A stretch of DNA of 64,000 nt from Luteimonas yindakuii (GTDB lineage Bacteria > Pseudomonadota > Gammaproteobacteria > Xanthomonadales > Xanthomonadaceae), in the NCBI RefSeq assembly GCF_004803715.2, contig NZ_CP039383.2, forward strand, positions 558,001 to 622,000, written 5' to 3'. The notes under the pieces are model-generated. The model did not search any database. It had not been told where the DNA came from and was given only the letters and a program-made list of their open reading frames with translations. This document shows, piece by piece, positions 16,943-26,793 of the stretch (the first letter of the stretch is position 1; each line of letters opens with the position of its first letter). The position numbers were made by a program, and so were the translations under genes.

Positions 16943-19900
16943 CCACCACGATCGGCGACATCTTCACCATCCCGGAGGCTGTCCATCAGGGTGATTTCGT
17001 CCTGCGGCTTACAGAGGGTCTGCAGGCTGACAAGCGTAGGCAGACGCTGCAGCAGTACGTGGTGACGCCGCAGCTGGTGCAGTCGTTCAAGCAAGCGCTG
17101 TCGCTGATCGGCAGCGCGGTGAACGGCAACTCGTCCAAGGGCGCCTACCTGCACGGCAGCTTCGGCAGCGGCAAGAGCCATTTCATGGCGGTGCTGGACA
17201 TGATCCTGGAGGGCGATGCCGATGCGCGCGCCATTCCCGAACTGGCTGGCGTGGTCCGCGAGGCCAATGCGTGGTGGGAGGGCGGCAGCTACCTGGTGGT
17301 GCCGTTCCACATGATCGGCGCGCGCAGCATGGAGCAGGCGATTCTGGGCGGCTACGCGGCCCATGTCCGTGAGAAGCATCCCGATGCACCCACGCCCGGC
17401 TTCTACCGCAGCGCCGAGCTGATCCAGAACGCCCACCGCCTGCGCGGACAGATGGGCGATGAGAGCTTTTTCAAGGCGCTCGGCGGCAGCGGTGGTGGCG
17501 ACGGCGGCTGGGGCAGCCTGGGCGGTGGTTGGGATGCGATGGCCTATGAAGCAGCAGCTGCGGCCAATCCGGACGACGCCGAGCACCGGCGGTTGGTGGG
17601 CGATCTGGTGGATGCCTTCTTCAGCCACCTGCATGCCAATGCCGACACCGACAACTACGTGAGCCTGGACCGCGGGTTGGCGGTGATGTCGCAGCACGCG
17701 CGGGATCTCGGTTACAGGGCGGTGGTGCTGTTCCTGGACGAGTTGATCCTATGGCTGGCAAGCCATTCCCAGGATCAGGGCTTCCTCAATCGCGAAGGCC
17801 AGAAGGTGGCCAAGCTGGTGGAAGCCGAGGCGGCCGACCGGCCGATCCCGATCGTGAGCTTCATCGCCCGTCAGCGCGACCTGCGCGAGCTGGTGGGTGC
17901 CTCGGTGCCCGGCGCACAGCAGTTGGCCTTCGCCGATGTCTTGCAGTGGTGGGAGGCGCGCTTCGACGAGATCAAGCTGGAGGACCGCAACCTGCCGGCC
18001 ATCATCGAGCGCCGCTTGCTGCAGCCCCGCGGCGAGGCCGAGAAACAGCAGTTGCACGAGGCGTTCGAGAAAACCGCGCGCGTTCGCCAGGAAGTGCTGG
18101 ACATCCTGCTCACGCACGAAGGCGACAAGCAGATGTTCGAGCAGGTCTATCCGTTCAGCCCGGCGCTGGTGCAGGTGCTGGTGGCGCTGTCGGGGCTGCT
18201 GCAGCGCGAGCGCACTGCCCTGAAACTGATGCTGCAGCTCCTGGTTCAGAACAAGGACCGGTTGCAGCTTGGCGACGTGATTCCGGTGGGCGACCTGTTC
18301 GACGCCATCATCGACGGCGATGAGCCGTTCACCCCGGTGATCAAGAACCTGTTCGACCGCGCGCGTCAAGTGTGGAACCGCAAGCTTGTGCCACTGTTGG
18401 AGGCCGATCACGGCGTTTCCAACCAGGACATCCTGGACGGCAATGCCGATCCCCAGGTGATCCGCCGCTACCGCGCCGACGCTGGCATCCTCAAGACCCT
18501 GCTGCTGTCGACCCTGGCGCCGGAAGTCGAGGCGCTGCGCAACCTGACCCCGACCCGGCTGGCGGCGCTGAACCACGGCACCATCCGCTCGCCACTGCCC
18601 AATGGCGAGGCAGGCACCGTGCTGGCCAAGGTGCGCGGCTGGGCCAGCCATGCCGGCGAGATCCAGCTCAGCGCGGACGCGGTGCACCCGGTGATCAGCA
18701 TGCAGCTGAGCGGCGTGGACGTGGAAGGCGTGCTGGAAAACGCGCGTGCCATGGACAACTTCGGCAACCGCGTGCGGCTGGTGAAGGATCTGCTGTTCGG
18801 CGAAATCGGGATCGATGCGTCCACGGCGCTGCTGGCGCCCGAATACAGCTGGCTGTGGCGCGGCACGCCGCGGCGTACCGAAGTGTTGCTCCAGAACGTT
18901 CGCGAGCTGACAGACGAAAGCATGCGCCCGGGCGATGGCGTGTGGCGGCTGTTGATCGACTATCCCTTTGACGAGGATCCGGCGCGCACGCCGGCCGACG
19001 ACCGGGCGCGATTGCAGACCTTCCGCGAGCGCGCCGAGTCGGTGCGCACGATCGCCTGGATTCCATCCTTTCTTAATGAGCGCGCGCTCGATGACCTGGG
19101 GCGGCTGGTGATCCTCAACCACGTGCTGTCCGGGCCGCGGCTGGACGAGTACGGGGCTCACCTGCAGCCGGTGGAACGCACCGAAGCTCGGGCGACGCTC
19201 AAGAGCCAGCGTGACCAGTTGGAGCTGCGCGTGCGCGGTGCGCTCAAACAGGCCTATGGGATCGCCCAGGGCACCGGCAACGACGTGCACACCAGCCACA
19301 CCCTTGACGAACACTTCCAGTCTTTGGCTGGCGGGCTGAGGCTGCAGCCGCCCCCGGGCGGCGGCTTCAAGGAGAGCGTGGAGCATCTGCTGGACCAGGC
19401 ACTGGCCCACCAGTATCCGGCCCACCCGAAGTTCGAAGGTGAGGTGCGGCGTGCCGCGTTGAAGTGGTCCCTCGATGCGCTGCGCGAGGCGGTGGATTCG
19501 CCCAATGGACGCGCAGACCTGGAGCGAGGCCGGCGCGACGAGATACGTCGCATCGTGCAGCCGCTCAACCTGGCCAGGTGCGGTGAGGCGCAGCTGTCGC
19601 CGGAAGACCACTGGCGCACCCACTTCACCCGGAAGATGGCCGCAGAGGGGGTTAAGAACCCCACGGTACGCCAGCTCCGGCAGTGGATCGATGAGCCGCA
19701 GGCCATGGGCCTGCAGGACGACGTATCGGATCTGATCATCCTGGGCTGGGCAGCACAGGCCGGTCGCACGCCGTACCTTCACGGTGGACCGGTGCAGGCC
19801 GAGGTCGGCGGCTTGCAGCGCGAGTGTGAGCTGCGCGAACAGGCGCTCCCGGATGAGGCACTGTGGAAGGAAGCGGTTCGCCGTGCCTCGGACATCTTTG

Positions 19901-20580
19901 GCGAGGTTGGCACCGGTGCCGGCCGGAATCCCGGCAACGTAGCCAGCATGGTGCAGGCGCTCCGCAGGCATGCTGGCGAAAAGATGGGCGCCGTGCGTGA
20001 CTACCGCGCGGCGCTGGAAACGCGCCTCGGGGATTGGGGCGTGAAGGGTGACTGCGCCCGCATGCGCACCGCGCAGGCGTCGCTCGATCTGCTGATCGCC
20101 CTGGCCGATGCCAGTGCGGACACAGTGGCGGTGCTGGCGCAGGGACGGGTGGATACCTCCAGTGCCGCGATGGGTGCCGTGATGGCGTCTGCGCCGACGC
20201 TGACGGCGACGCTGCGTTCACCGCAGTGGCAGGTGCTGGAGACGTTCCGCGGCCTGGGCCGGAGCGACGCACCTGCGGTGGCCGTGATTGAGGCGGCGGT
20301 GGCGGCGCTGGCATCCGACGAGCATGTCATCCGGCTGGATGCGGAGCTGTCCCGCCAGCACGGGGCTGCGCTGAAGCTGATGGTCGCGCCGCCACCTCCG
20401 CTCCCGCCACCTCCACCGCCGCGGCCATCCCCCTCAATCCGCAATATCGAGCGGCGCTCCGCCGATGCCGCGGCGGTGACTGAAGTGATGCAGACGCTGC
20501 AGCAGGCCCTGCAGGAAGATGCTTCCCTGCGCGTGGACATCGACTGCCGCGTGTATCGCGAAGGCGACGGTGGGGCGTGA
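16939..20580 (+). CDS. pglY: BREX type 2 ATPase PglY
   Basis: A 1213-residue AAA-type ATPase of the PglY/BrxC group. Walker A GSFGSGKSH lies at residues 73-81 and Walker B VVLFLDEL around D267. A glycine-rich insertion (GGSGGGDGGWGSLGGGW, about 185-201) interrupts the ATPase region, and a proline run (PPPPLPPPPPPRP) sits near residue 1153 before a short C-terminal domain. The start chosen is the ATG at 16939, which overlaps the upstream stop (ATGA); an in-frame ATG at 16909 lies inside the previous gene and is less likely. PglY is one of the genes defining type 2 BREX and probably assembles the defence complex on DNA. It is coupled to pglZ through a GTGA overlap. Confidence 0.93.
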   Translation: MTTTIGDIFTIPEAVHQGDFVLRLTEGLQADKRRQTLQQYVVTPQLVQSFKQALSLIGSAVNGNSSKGAYLHGSFGSGKSHFMAVLDMILEGDADARAIPELAGVVREANAWWEGGSYLVVPFHMIGARSMEQAILGGYAAHVREKHPDAPTPGFYRSAELIQNAHRLRGQMGDESFFKALGGSGGGDGGWGSLGGGWDAMAYEAAAAANPDDAEHRRLVGDLVDAFFSHLHANADTDNYVSLDRGLAVMSQHARDLGYRAVVLFLDELILWLASHSQDQGFLNREGQKVAKLVEAEAADRPIPIVSFIARQRDLRELVGASVPGAQQLAFADVLQWWEARFDEIKLEDRNLPAIIERRLLQPRGEAEKQQLHEAFEKTARVRQEVLDILLTHEGDKQMFEQVYPFSPALVQVLVALSGLLQRERTALKLMLQLLVQNKDRLQLGDVIPVGDLFDAIIDGDEPFTPVIKNLFDRARQVWNRKLVPLLEADHGVSNQDILDGNADPQVIRRYRADAGILKTLLLSTLAPEVEALRNLTPTRLAALNHGTIRSPLPNGEAGTVLAKVRGWASHAGEIQLSADAVHPVISMQLSGVDVEGVLENARAMDNFGNRVRLVKDLLFGEIGIDASTALLAPEYSWLWRGTPRRTEVLLQNVRELTDESMRPGDGVWRLLIDYPFDEDPARTPADDRARLQTFRERAESVRTIAWIPSFLNERALDDLGRLVILNHVLSGPRLDEYGAHLQPVERTEARATLKSQRDQLELRVRGALKQAYGIAQGTGNDVHTSHTLDEHFQSLAGGLRLQPPPGGGFKESVEHLLDQALAHQYPAHPKFEGEVRRAALKWSLDALREAVDSPNGRADLERGRRDEIRRIVQPLNLARCGEAQLSPEDHWRTHFTRKMAAEGVKNPTVRQLRQWIDEPQAMGLQDDVSDLIILGWAAQAGRTPYLHGGPVQAEVGGLQRECELREQALPDEALWKEAVRRASDIFGEVGTGAGRNPGNVASMVQALRRHAGEKMGAVRDYRAALETRLGDWGVKGDCARMRTAQASLDLLIALADASADTVAVLAQGRVDTSSAAMGAVMASAPTLTATLRSPQWQVLETFRGLGRSDAPAVAVIEAAVAALASDEHVIRLDAELSRQHGAALKLMVAPPPPLPPPPPPRPSPSIRNIERRSADAAAVTEVMQTLQQALQEDASLRVDIDCRVYREGDGGA

Positions 20581-23165
20581 GCCTGACCCTGTCCCAACTG
20601 GCCAGCCATGCGGCCAGGGTGTTGGAGGAAGGTTCGCCGCGGCAGGCCCTGGCCTATGCCTGGCCGCACCCGTGGGCGGGCGGTGAGTCGATCGAAGTCG
20701 CCGGGCGCACCCTGCCGCTGCGCTATTGCCAGTCGAGCCTGGAGGTGCGTGAGGCGCTGGCGGCCGAAGGCGAAACGCCTGCGGTGTTGCTGGTCGGCTT
20801 ACCGGAAAACGCACTGGGCCAGGACATCCTGGGGCGCCTGGCGCGCCATCGCCTGCTGCACGTGGACCGCTGGCAGTTGGTGCAGGACGCGTACGGCGTG
20901 CGCCAGGTGGATCCGAGGCTGTTTCCCATGCAGTGGCTGCCCGCGGTGCTGATGGATGCGGTGGCCGTGCGGCCGACGGCAACGTCGCCGGTGCTGACCC
21001 TGGAAGACGCCATGGGCACCTGCCTGGCGTTCGTGTTCGGCCTGCCTGCGGAACAGCCGGGGCTGGATGACCTGGCCCATGCCTGTGAAGACAACCATGC
21101 GCGCTGGCTGGCGATCGCGCCTGACCACCGCGAGCACTACCGGCAGCACCTGGTGGAGCAGTTCGGGCCGCTGGCCGAAGCATTCGTGGCGGCCATGGAG
21201 AACGGCAACGGGCACGCGATTGCCGCCATCGGCCTGGCCTGCGACGTGCTGTATGCGGACGAGGCCGAGAAGCTCCCGGAGCTGCGTGACGCCCGCGTGC
21301 GCCTCGAATCGCGCCTGGGTGGCCATCGCCTGAAGGTGGCGGACGGCAAGAGCTGGGCCCGACTGGCGCGCGATCTGGCCGCTCGTCTGCCGGAGGCCGG
21401 GCGGCTTGCCGCGGAACGCAAGGCCTCCGAGCTGCTGCAGGCGATCGGTGCGAGCGATCATCTGGAACTCAGCGGCGTGCTCTCCCTTGGCCTGGACGCG
21501 CGTCTGGACCAGCTTGGCGAGTCCATCGAACGATTCCTACGCACGCCCGATGCGCTTCTTGAGGTTGAAGCTGCTGCAGCGTACGTATTGGCCCATCGGC
21601 TTGCCCGGGGCGACCACCCCGGGCCGGCGGCGGCGCGGATGGCGGCGCGACTTTGCCGTTCCCTGGCAGTCGGCGCCACGGGCACGACGGTCAACGACTC
21701 CGTCGCCCACTATCTGGAGCACGGCGCGTGGCAGGACTGGGCGCGCAGGGCGCTGCGCGGCGTCCGCCCGGAGCGGTTCGCGCGGGCGGTGACGAAGCTG
21801 CTCGACCAGGTGGCAGTCGCGCGCCGGCCGCAGGACGAAGCCTTTGCGAGCAGCCTGCTGGCTACGCTGCGCTTGGGCGAGGTACCAGGCGGGCTGACGC
21901 CGGTGGAGTCGGCGCTGGACCACGTGGTCGCGCCGCTGGCGTCGCAGTCGCCGGTGCTGCTGGTGGTGCTCGATGGCATGAGCGCAGATGTGTCGCTTGC
22001 GATGTCGCAGTCGCTGCTGTCCCGAGGCTGGGGTGCCTGGGCCCGCCGCGGCGAGCCGCAGGCCCTGCTGGCCACCGTGCCCTCAGTGACCGAGTGCAGC
22101 CGCACCAGCCTGCTGTCGGGAAGGCTTGCGCGCGGCGTCGCTCGTCAGGAGGCCCAGGCGTTCGCCGCGCACGAAGGTCTCCGGCGGGCAAGCCGCTCGG
22201 GCCATCCGCCGCGGTTGTTCCACAAGGCCGGCGTGGAGCAGAGCCACCAGCTGGGCACTGAGGTGGCGGCCGCGATTGCCGACGCCAGCTGCCAGGTGGT
22301 GGCCGTGGTCATCAATGCCATTGACGATGCGCTGGCCAAATCGGACCAGGTCCGCATCGACTGGGACATCGAAACCATCCCCTTGCTGGCTGAGGTGCTG
22401 GATCATGCCAGCCGTGCCGGCAGGGCCGTGGTCCTGACCAGTGATCACGGCCACGTGCTTGAGCGTGATTCGATACTGCGGCCCGGTGGCGCAGGAGAAC
22501 GCTACCGCACGGCCGAAGCGCCGGTCGCCGAGGGTGAGTTGCTGGCCGACGGGCCGCGCGTGCGGGCGCTGATGGACAGCGCGATCGTGGTGCCCTGGCG
22601 CGAGGACATCCGCTATGCGGTGAAAAAGAACGGATATCACGGCGGCGTGTCCCGCCAGGAAATGATCGTGCCGCTGGGTATCTGGACGCCTCCGGGCATG
22701 GAGCTGCCGGATGCCGGGTACCTGCCGACGAACATTGCCAGCCCAGCGTGGTGGGAGTCCGACGGCCAGGTGCCACCACCCCGGTCCGTGCCCGCGCAAC
22801 CGCCTGTCAGGCGAAGGGCGGCGGAGGCGTCCGGCGACCTGTTTGCACCGCGGCAGGCCAGCGGCTTGGCTGATGCGCTGTTGGCCAGCAGCGTCTTCGG
22901 TCACCAGCAGGCGCGGGTCGGACGTGTGGCCCTTGAGCCTCAGCGGCTGGCCACGCTGGTGCGGAAACTGGAGGATGGTGGCGGGCGCGCCCGGATCGAA
23001 CAGCTTGCGCAAGCGATCGAGATGCCCGCGGTGCGGATGCGCGGCGTGGTGTCGATCCTCCAGCGCACGCTCAATATCGATGGTTTCCCGGTGGTCACCT
23101 TTGAGCAGGCGACCGGGACCGTCCTGCTTGACCTGCCACTACTGCGCACACAGTTCCAGCTATGA
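20577..23165 (+). CDS. pglZ: BREX type 2 phosphatase-like protein PglZ
   Basis: An 862-residue PglZ protein. The alkaline-phosphatase-superfamily core is in the middle: VVLDGMSADVS with D466 as a metal or nucleophile-region ligand, and SDHGHVLE with D623 near the end of the domain. The N-terminal 450 residues are helical and variable, and a C-terminal region contains LVRKLEDGGGRARIEQLAQ, a winged-helix-like segment. PglZ is the one component common to all BREX types and is required for both host methylation and phage exclusion. Start and stop are both in 4-nt overlaps (GTGA with pglY, ATGA with brxD), so stoichiometry is probably fixed by coupled translation. Confidence 0.95.
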   Translation: MSLTLSQLASHAARVLEEGSPRQALAYAWPHPWAGGESIEVAGRTLPLRYCQSSLEVREALAAEGETPAVLLVGLPENALGQDILGRLARHRLLHVDRWQLVQDAYGVRQVDPRLFPMQWLPAVLMDAVAVRPTATSPVLTLEDAMGTCLAFVFGLPAEQPGLDDLAHACEDNHARWLAIAPDHREHYRQHLVEQFGPLAEAFVAAMENGNGHAIAAIGLACDVLYADEAEKLPELRDARVRLESRLGGHRLKVADGKSWARLARDLAARLPEAGRLAAERKASELLQAIGASDHLELSGVLSLGLDARLDQLGESIERFLRTPDALLEVEAAAAYVLAHRLARGDHPGPAAARMAARLCRSLAVGATGTTVNDSVAHYLEHGAWQDWARRALRGVRPERFARAVTKLLDQVAVARRPQDEAFASSLLATLRLGEVPGGLTPVESALDHVVAPLASQSPVLLVVLDGMSADVSLAMSQSLLSRGWGAWARRGEPQALLATVPSVTECSRTSLLSGRLARGVARQEAQAFAAHEGLRRASRSGHPPRLFHKAGVEQSHQLGTEVAAAIADASCQVVAVVINAIDDALAKSDQVRIDWDIETIPLLAEVLDHASRAGRAVVLTSDHGHVLERDSILRPGGAGERYRTAEAPVAEGELLADGPRVRALMDSAIVVPWREDIRYAVKKNGYHGGVSRQEMIVPLGIWTPPGMELPDAGYLPTNIASPAWWESDGQVPPPRSVPAQPPVRRRAAEASGDLFAPRQASGLADALLASSVFGHQQARVGRVALEPQRLATLVRKLEDGGGRARIEQLAQAIEMPAVRMRGVVSILQRTLNIDGFPVVTFEQATGTVLLDLPLLRTQFQL

Positions 23166-24469
23166 CGACGATCTCACCCGCCCGTGCCGATGAAATCCTG
23201 GATGCGCTGCGACGCGGCACCGTGCCCGAGTCTGCGCTGGACGCGTTTGCGGTCGGGCTGGACCCCTACCGCGACACCCTGCTGGCGGAGCTGAGCCAGG
23301 GTTCGACAGGCCGAGGCCGGTTCAAGGCCGTGCGCGGCGACTACGGAACGGGCAAGACCTTTTTTGCCCGCTGGTTCCAGGGGCTGGCGCGTGCGGAAGG
23401 ATTCGCCAGTTCGGAAGTGCAGATCTCGGAGGCGGAAACACCGCTGCACCGGCTCGAAACAGTGTACAGGCGCCTGATCGAGCACCTGATGACCGAAGGC
23501 GGCGAGCGTGGCGCCATGCGCGCGATCATCGACGGATGGTTCTATGCGCTGGAAGAGGAAGTGCTGGCGCGCGAAAGCGACTGCGCCGAGGACCGGCTGC
23601 TGCAGGCCACCGAGGCATTGATGACCGAGCGGCTGCGCCCGATCGAGCGCCAGGCGCCTGCGTTCGGTGCCTGCCTGCGCGCGTATCGCCGTGCCGTGGC
23701 GGCCGGCGACGAAGCCTTGGCCAGCGGCCTGATTGCCTGGATGTCGGGTCAGCCGAACGTGGCCGCTGCGACCAAGCGGGCGGCCGGGATCAAGGGCGAC
23801 ATCGACCACTTCGGTGCGCTGGGCTTCCTGCAAGGTTTGCTGCTGATCCTGCGCGACAGTGGGTTTTCCGGCCTGGTGCTGGTGCTGGACGAGGTGGAGA
23901 CCCTGCAGCGCGTGCGCGGCGACATCCGCGAGAAGAGTCTCAATGCGCTGCGCCAGTTCATGGACGAGATCGATGCCGGCCGCTTCCCCGGCCTGTACCT
24001 GATGATCACCGGCACGCCGGCGTTCTTCGATGGCCCGCAGGGCGTTCAGCGGCTGCCGCCGTTGGCGCAGCGGCTGCACGTGGACTTCGGTACCGACGCG
24101 CGCTTCGACAATCCGCGTGCGGTCCAGATCCGCCTGCGTGCCTTCGACATGGAGCGCCTGGTCGAGGTGGGGCGGAACGTGAGGGCCGTGTTTGTTCAAC
24201 GCAGCGCTGTCGCTGATCGCGTGCTGACGCTTGTCGACGATGCACTGCTCCGGGACCTGGCCACTGCCGTGACCGGCAAGCTGGGCGGGAAAGTGGGCGT
24301 TGCGCCGCGGATCTTCCTGAAGAAGCTGGTGGCCGAGGTGCTGGATCGGGTCGACCAGTTCCCTGACTTTGATCCACGGAAGGATTACCAGCTTGTGGTG
24401 CAGGCTGCGGAGCTGAGCCAGGACGAGCGGCGCGCGCTGTCGCCCGACGACATCCAGCTCGACCTGTGA
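23162..24469 (+). CDS. brxD: BREX ATP-binding protein BrxD
   Basis: A 435-residue P-loop ATPase matching the BREX BrxD (DUF2791) family. Walker A GDYGTGKTFFARW contains K65, and Walker B VLVLDEVETL contains D243; an arginine-rich segment follows, with a conserved QFMDEIDAGRFPGLYLMITGTP run between residues 260 and 285 that is characteristic of the family. BrxD accompanies BrxHI in type 2 BREX and in related defence loci. Its role is not well established; an ATP-dependent remodeller is likely. ATGA and GTGA overlaps couple it to pglZ and brxHI. Length and domain content look normal and no frame disruption is visible. Confidence 0.92.
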   Translation: MTTISPARADEILDALRRGTVPESALDAFAVGLDPYRDTLLAELSQGSTGRGRFKAVRGDYGTGKTFFARWFQGLARAEGFASSEVQISEAETPLHRLETVYRRLIEHLMTEGGERGAMRAIIDGWFYALEEEVLARESDCAEDRLLQATEALMTERLRPIERQAPAFGACLRAYRRAVAAGDEALASGLIAWMSGQPNVAAATKRAAGIKGDIDHFGALGFLQGLLLILRDSGFSGLVLVLDEVETLQRVRGDIREKSLNALRQFMDEIDAGRFPGLYLMITGTPAFFDGPQGVQRLPPLAQRLHVDFGTDARFDNPRAVQIRLRAFDMERLVEVGRNVRAVFVQRSAVADRVLTLVDDALLRDLATAVTGKLGGKVGVAPRIFLKKLVAEVLDRVDQFPDFDPRKDYQLVVQAAELSQDERRALSPDDIQLDL

Positions 24470-26544
24470 GCAGCGATCACCCCGAAGCAAGCGCGTTCGA
24501 GCTGCTGCATCCGGCAGTCCAGTACCACGTGGTCAATTCGCTGGGGTGGCCGGGGCTGCGGCCGCTGCAGGAGCAGGCGGTGGCGCCGCTGGTGCAGGGG
24601 CATCATGCGCTGCTGATCGCTCCTACGGCCGGTGGCAAGACCGAAGCGGCAGTGCTGCCCGTGCTGTCACGGATGCTGACCGAGGAGTGGCGCGGCCTCA
24701 GCGTCCTGTACGTCTGCCCGACCAAGGCACTGCTGAACAACCTGGAGCCGCGCCTGTCGTCGCTGGCAGGCATGGTCGGGCGCAGGGTGGAGGTCTGGCA
24801 TGGCGACGTGAGTGCATGCGGCAAGTCGCGTACCCAAGGCGATCCGCCCGACATCCTGCTGACCACGCCCGAGTCGCTGGAAGGCATCATGCTCGGCAGC
24901 CGCCGCGACCACCGCCGGCTGCTGGGCGGCGTGCGCTGCGTGATCGTGGACGAGCTGCATGCCTTCGCCGGCGACGACCGCGGCTGGCACTTGCTGGCGC
25001 TGCTCGAACGCCTGCGCACGCTGGGCGCGCCTGTGGAGCAGCGGATCGGACTGTCGGCCACGGTGGGTGATCCAGCGGCGCTGCTGGAATGGCTTGCGGG
25101 CCACGCAAGCGGAACGGCCACCCTGGTCCACGTGTCCGCACCACCCGCCGAGTCCGAGATCGCCATCGACTACGCAGGAAACATCGCCAATGCCGCCATC
25201 CTCATCGGCCGGTTGCATGCCGGCGAGAAGCGACTGGTGTTCTGCGATAGCCGCACCAAGGTGGAAGAGCTTGCGCTTGCCCTGCGCGCGCTGGAGGTCG
25301 ATGTCTTCGTCTCCCATGCAGCCCTGTCGGCCGACATTCGCAGGCAGGCCGAGCAGGCCTTCGCCGAGCGCCAGAACTGCGTCATCGTGGCGACCAGCAC
25401 ACTGGAGCTGGGGCTGGATGTGGGTGACCTGGATCGCGTGATCCAGATCGATGCGCCGGGGTCGGTTGCGTCCTTCCTCCAGCGGCTGGGGCGTACGGGC
25501 AGGCGGCGGGGCAGTCATCGCAACATGCTGTTCATTGCGACCAGCGGTGAAGGGCTGCTGCAGGCCCTGGCGATCAAGCAGCTCTTTGGCGAGGGCTACG
25601 TGGAGCCGGTGCTGCCCCCGCCCCTGCCGTACCACGTGCTGGTGCAGCAGCTGTTCGCGCTGATCTTCGAGCACGGCGGCGAGATGGCTGAAGCCGACTT
25701 CCTGGCACTGTCCGGTCGCATTCCCGGGATGGCCGAAGCCCTCGATGCTGGCTGGCCGGAGATCAGGGCGCATCTGGTTGCGGACGGATGGCTGATCGGC
25801 ATCGGCATGCAGTTGGCGCTGGGGCCGAAGGCGGAAGCCAGGTTCCGCGGCAAGGGCCTGGCCGAGCTGTGCGTCTCCTTTGATTCGCCCAACGCTTTTG
25901 CGGCCATGCATGGCAACGTGCTGGTGGGCCATGTCGATCCCTTGAGCCTGGCAGGCAAGCGGGATTCGCCGGTGATCCTCGCCCTTGGAGGGCGCTCGTG
26001 GCGTGTGGTGTCGACCGACTGGTCACGCGCGCGAGTCCATGTCGTTCCCAGCGAGGAGAAGGGCAGCAGTCGTTGGCTGGGTGCGGCGCGCGGCGCATCC
26101 CGGGTGCTGTCGCAGAAGGTGCGCGACATCCTTGACGGCGCCGGTGCGGATAATGAGCCCGGGCTTTCGGGCAGGGCGCGGGCGAAGCTTGCCGAGCTTC
26201 AGGAGGAACTGCAGGACACCCTGCGGACGGTTCCATTCGAGCGACCCGACGGGGGCTACGTCTGGTGGACGTATGCGGGGCTGGCCGCAAACCTTCTGCT
26301 GGCCGGTCGCATCACAACGGCTGGAGGCAGCTACGGCGTGGTGACCGCGTGGAGCGTGAAGTTCACGCTGAGCCCCGTGGCCCTGGAGCGTGTCGGCGGC
26401 TGGAAGAGCCTGGCGGCGCTGGAGCCGTTCTGGGAGCCGGCGGCGAAGCCCAAGTTCGCGGAACTGCTGCCTGCTAGCCGGGTTCACGAAATGACGCTGC
26501 GTCGCGTTCAGGCTGTTGCGTCGATCAGGTGTCCCCCGGAGTGA
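24466..26544 (+). CDS. brxHI: BREX helicase BrxHI (DEAD/DEAH, Lhr-like)
   Basis: A 692-residue superfamily 2 helicase. Motif I is APTAGGKTE with K58, motif II is VDELHAF with D162 (DELH in place of DEAH/DEVH), motif III is LSATVGD near residue 190, and motif VI is QRLGRTGRRRG near residue 346. The C-terminal 300 residues resemble Lhr-type accessory domains. BrxHI is the last gene of type 2 BREX operons, which fits its place here. It begins with a GTG overlapping the brxD stop, and the stop at 26544 is followed by repeat-rich non-coding DNA up to tRNA-Met. Loss of base-composition contrast towards the right end is not marked. Confidence 0.93.
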   Translation: MSSDHPEASAFELLHPAVQYHVVNSLGWPGLRPLQEQAVAPLVQGHHALLIAPTAGGKTEAAVLPVLSRMLTEEWRGLSVLYVCPTKALLNNLEPRLSSLAGMVGRRVEVWHGDVSACGKSRTQGDPPDILLTTPESLEGIMLGSRRDHRRLLGGVRCVIVDELHAFAGDDRGWHLLALLERLRTLGAPVEQRIGLSATVGDPAALLEWLAGHASGTATLVHVSAPPAESEIAIDYAGNIANAAILIGRLHAGEKRLVFCDSRTKVEELALALRALEVDVFVSHAALSADIRRQAEQAFAERQNCVIVATSTLELGLDVGDLDRVIQIDAPGSVASFLQRLGRTGRRRGSHRNMLFIATSGEGLLQALAIKQLFGEGYVEPVLPPPLPYHVLVQQLFALIFEHGGEMAEADFLALSGRIPGMAEALDAGWPEIRAHLVADGWLIGIGMQLALGPKAEARFRGKGLAELCVSFDSPNAFAAMHGNVLVGHVDPLSLAGKRDSPVILALGGRSWRVVSTDWSRARVHVVPSEEKGSSRWLGAARGASRVLSQKVRDILDGAGADNEPGLSGRARAKLAELQEELQDTLRTVPFERPDGGYVWWTYAGLAANLLLAGRITTAGGSYGVVTAWSVKFTLSPVALERVGGWKSLAALEPFWEPAAKPKFAELLPASRVHEMTLRRVQAVASIRCPPE

Positions 26545-26560
26545 TCCGCGCCAGGGCGCT

Positions 26561-26731
26561 GGGCACGAGATGCCAAGCTCACTTTTGGGTCAGAGGCGCG
26601 TTGGCGGCTGCAAGAATTGGGCACGGAACCGGGCACGAACCGGGGCACAGGCAGTTTTCGGGCCGCGGCGGCTTGGGCTCGATCAGCCCGAAAACGCGAC
26701 CCTGGTTTTTTCGTCCCGGTGATCTGGGCAC
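26561..26731. repeat. GGGCAC short direct repeats at the island's right end
   Basis: GGGCAC occurs at 26561, 26619, 26631, 26643 and 26726; the middle three are spaced by exactly 12 bp and keep a GAAC or GGAACC context. The cluster lies between the last BREX gene and tRNA-Met, where an integrase attachment site is expected. Arm-type recombinase sites are short direct repeats of this kind, so this may be part of an att site. The function is inference. Confidence 0.45.
26654..26695 (+). terminator. Inverted repeat after brxHI, possible operon terminator
   Basis: GTTTTCGGGC (26654-26663) and GCCCGAAAAC (26686-26695) form a perfect 10-bp inverted repeat around a 22-nt loop. A T6 tract follows about 11 nt later (26705-26710). 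The long loop and the displaced T tract make this a weaker candidate than a classic Rho-independent terminator. It is the first strong hairpin after the BREX operon. Confidence 0.45.
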
Positions 26732-26735
26732 AAAG

Positions 26736-26759
26736 AAGCCCGCATCCAATGGCGGGCTT
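26736..26759 (-). terminator. Bidirectional hairpin terminator behind tRNA-Met
   Basis: AAGCCCGC (26736-26743) and GCGGGCTT (26752-26759) form an 8-bp stem with an 8-nt loop, flanked by AAAG on the left and TTCTT on the right. Read on the minus strand it ends in a T-rich tract and lies 35 bp past the 3' end of tRNA-Met. Read on the plus strand it would also stop read-through from BREX. Confidence 0.7.
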
Positions 26760-26793
26760 TCTTCGTCTAAAGCGTTGTTTTTGCTGGAAAATC

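Noticed and set aside
17749..19971. 740-codon open frame on the minus strand opposite pglY
   Set aside because: Fully inside pglY, composition typical of antisense frames, no motif.
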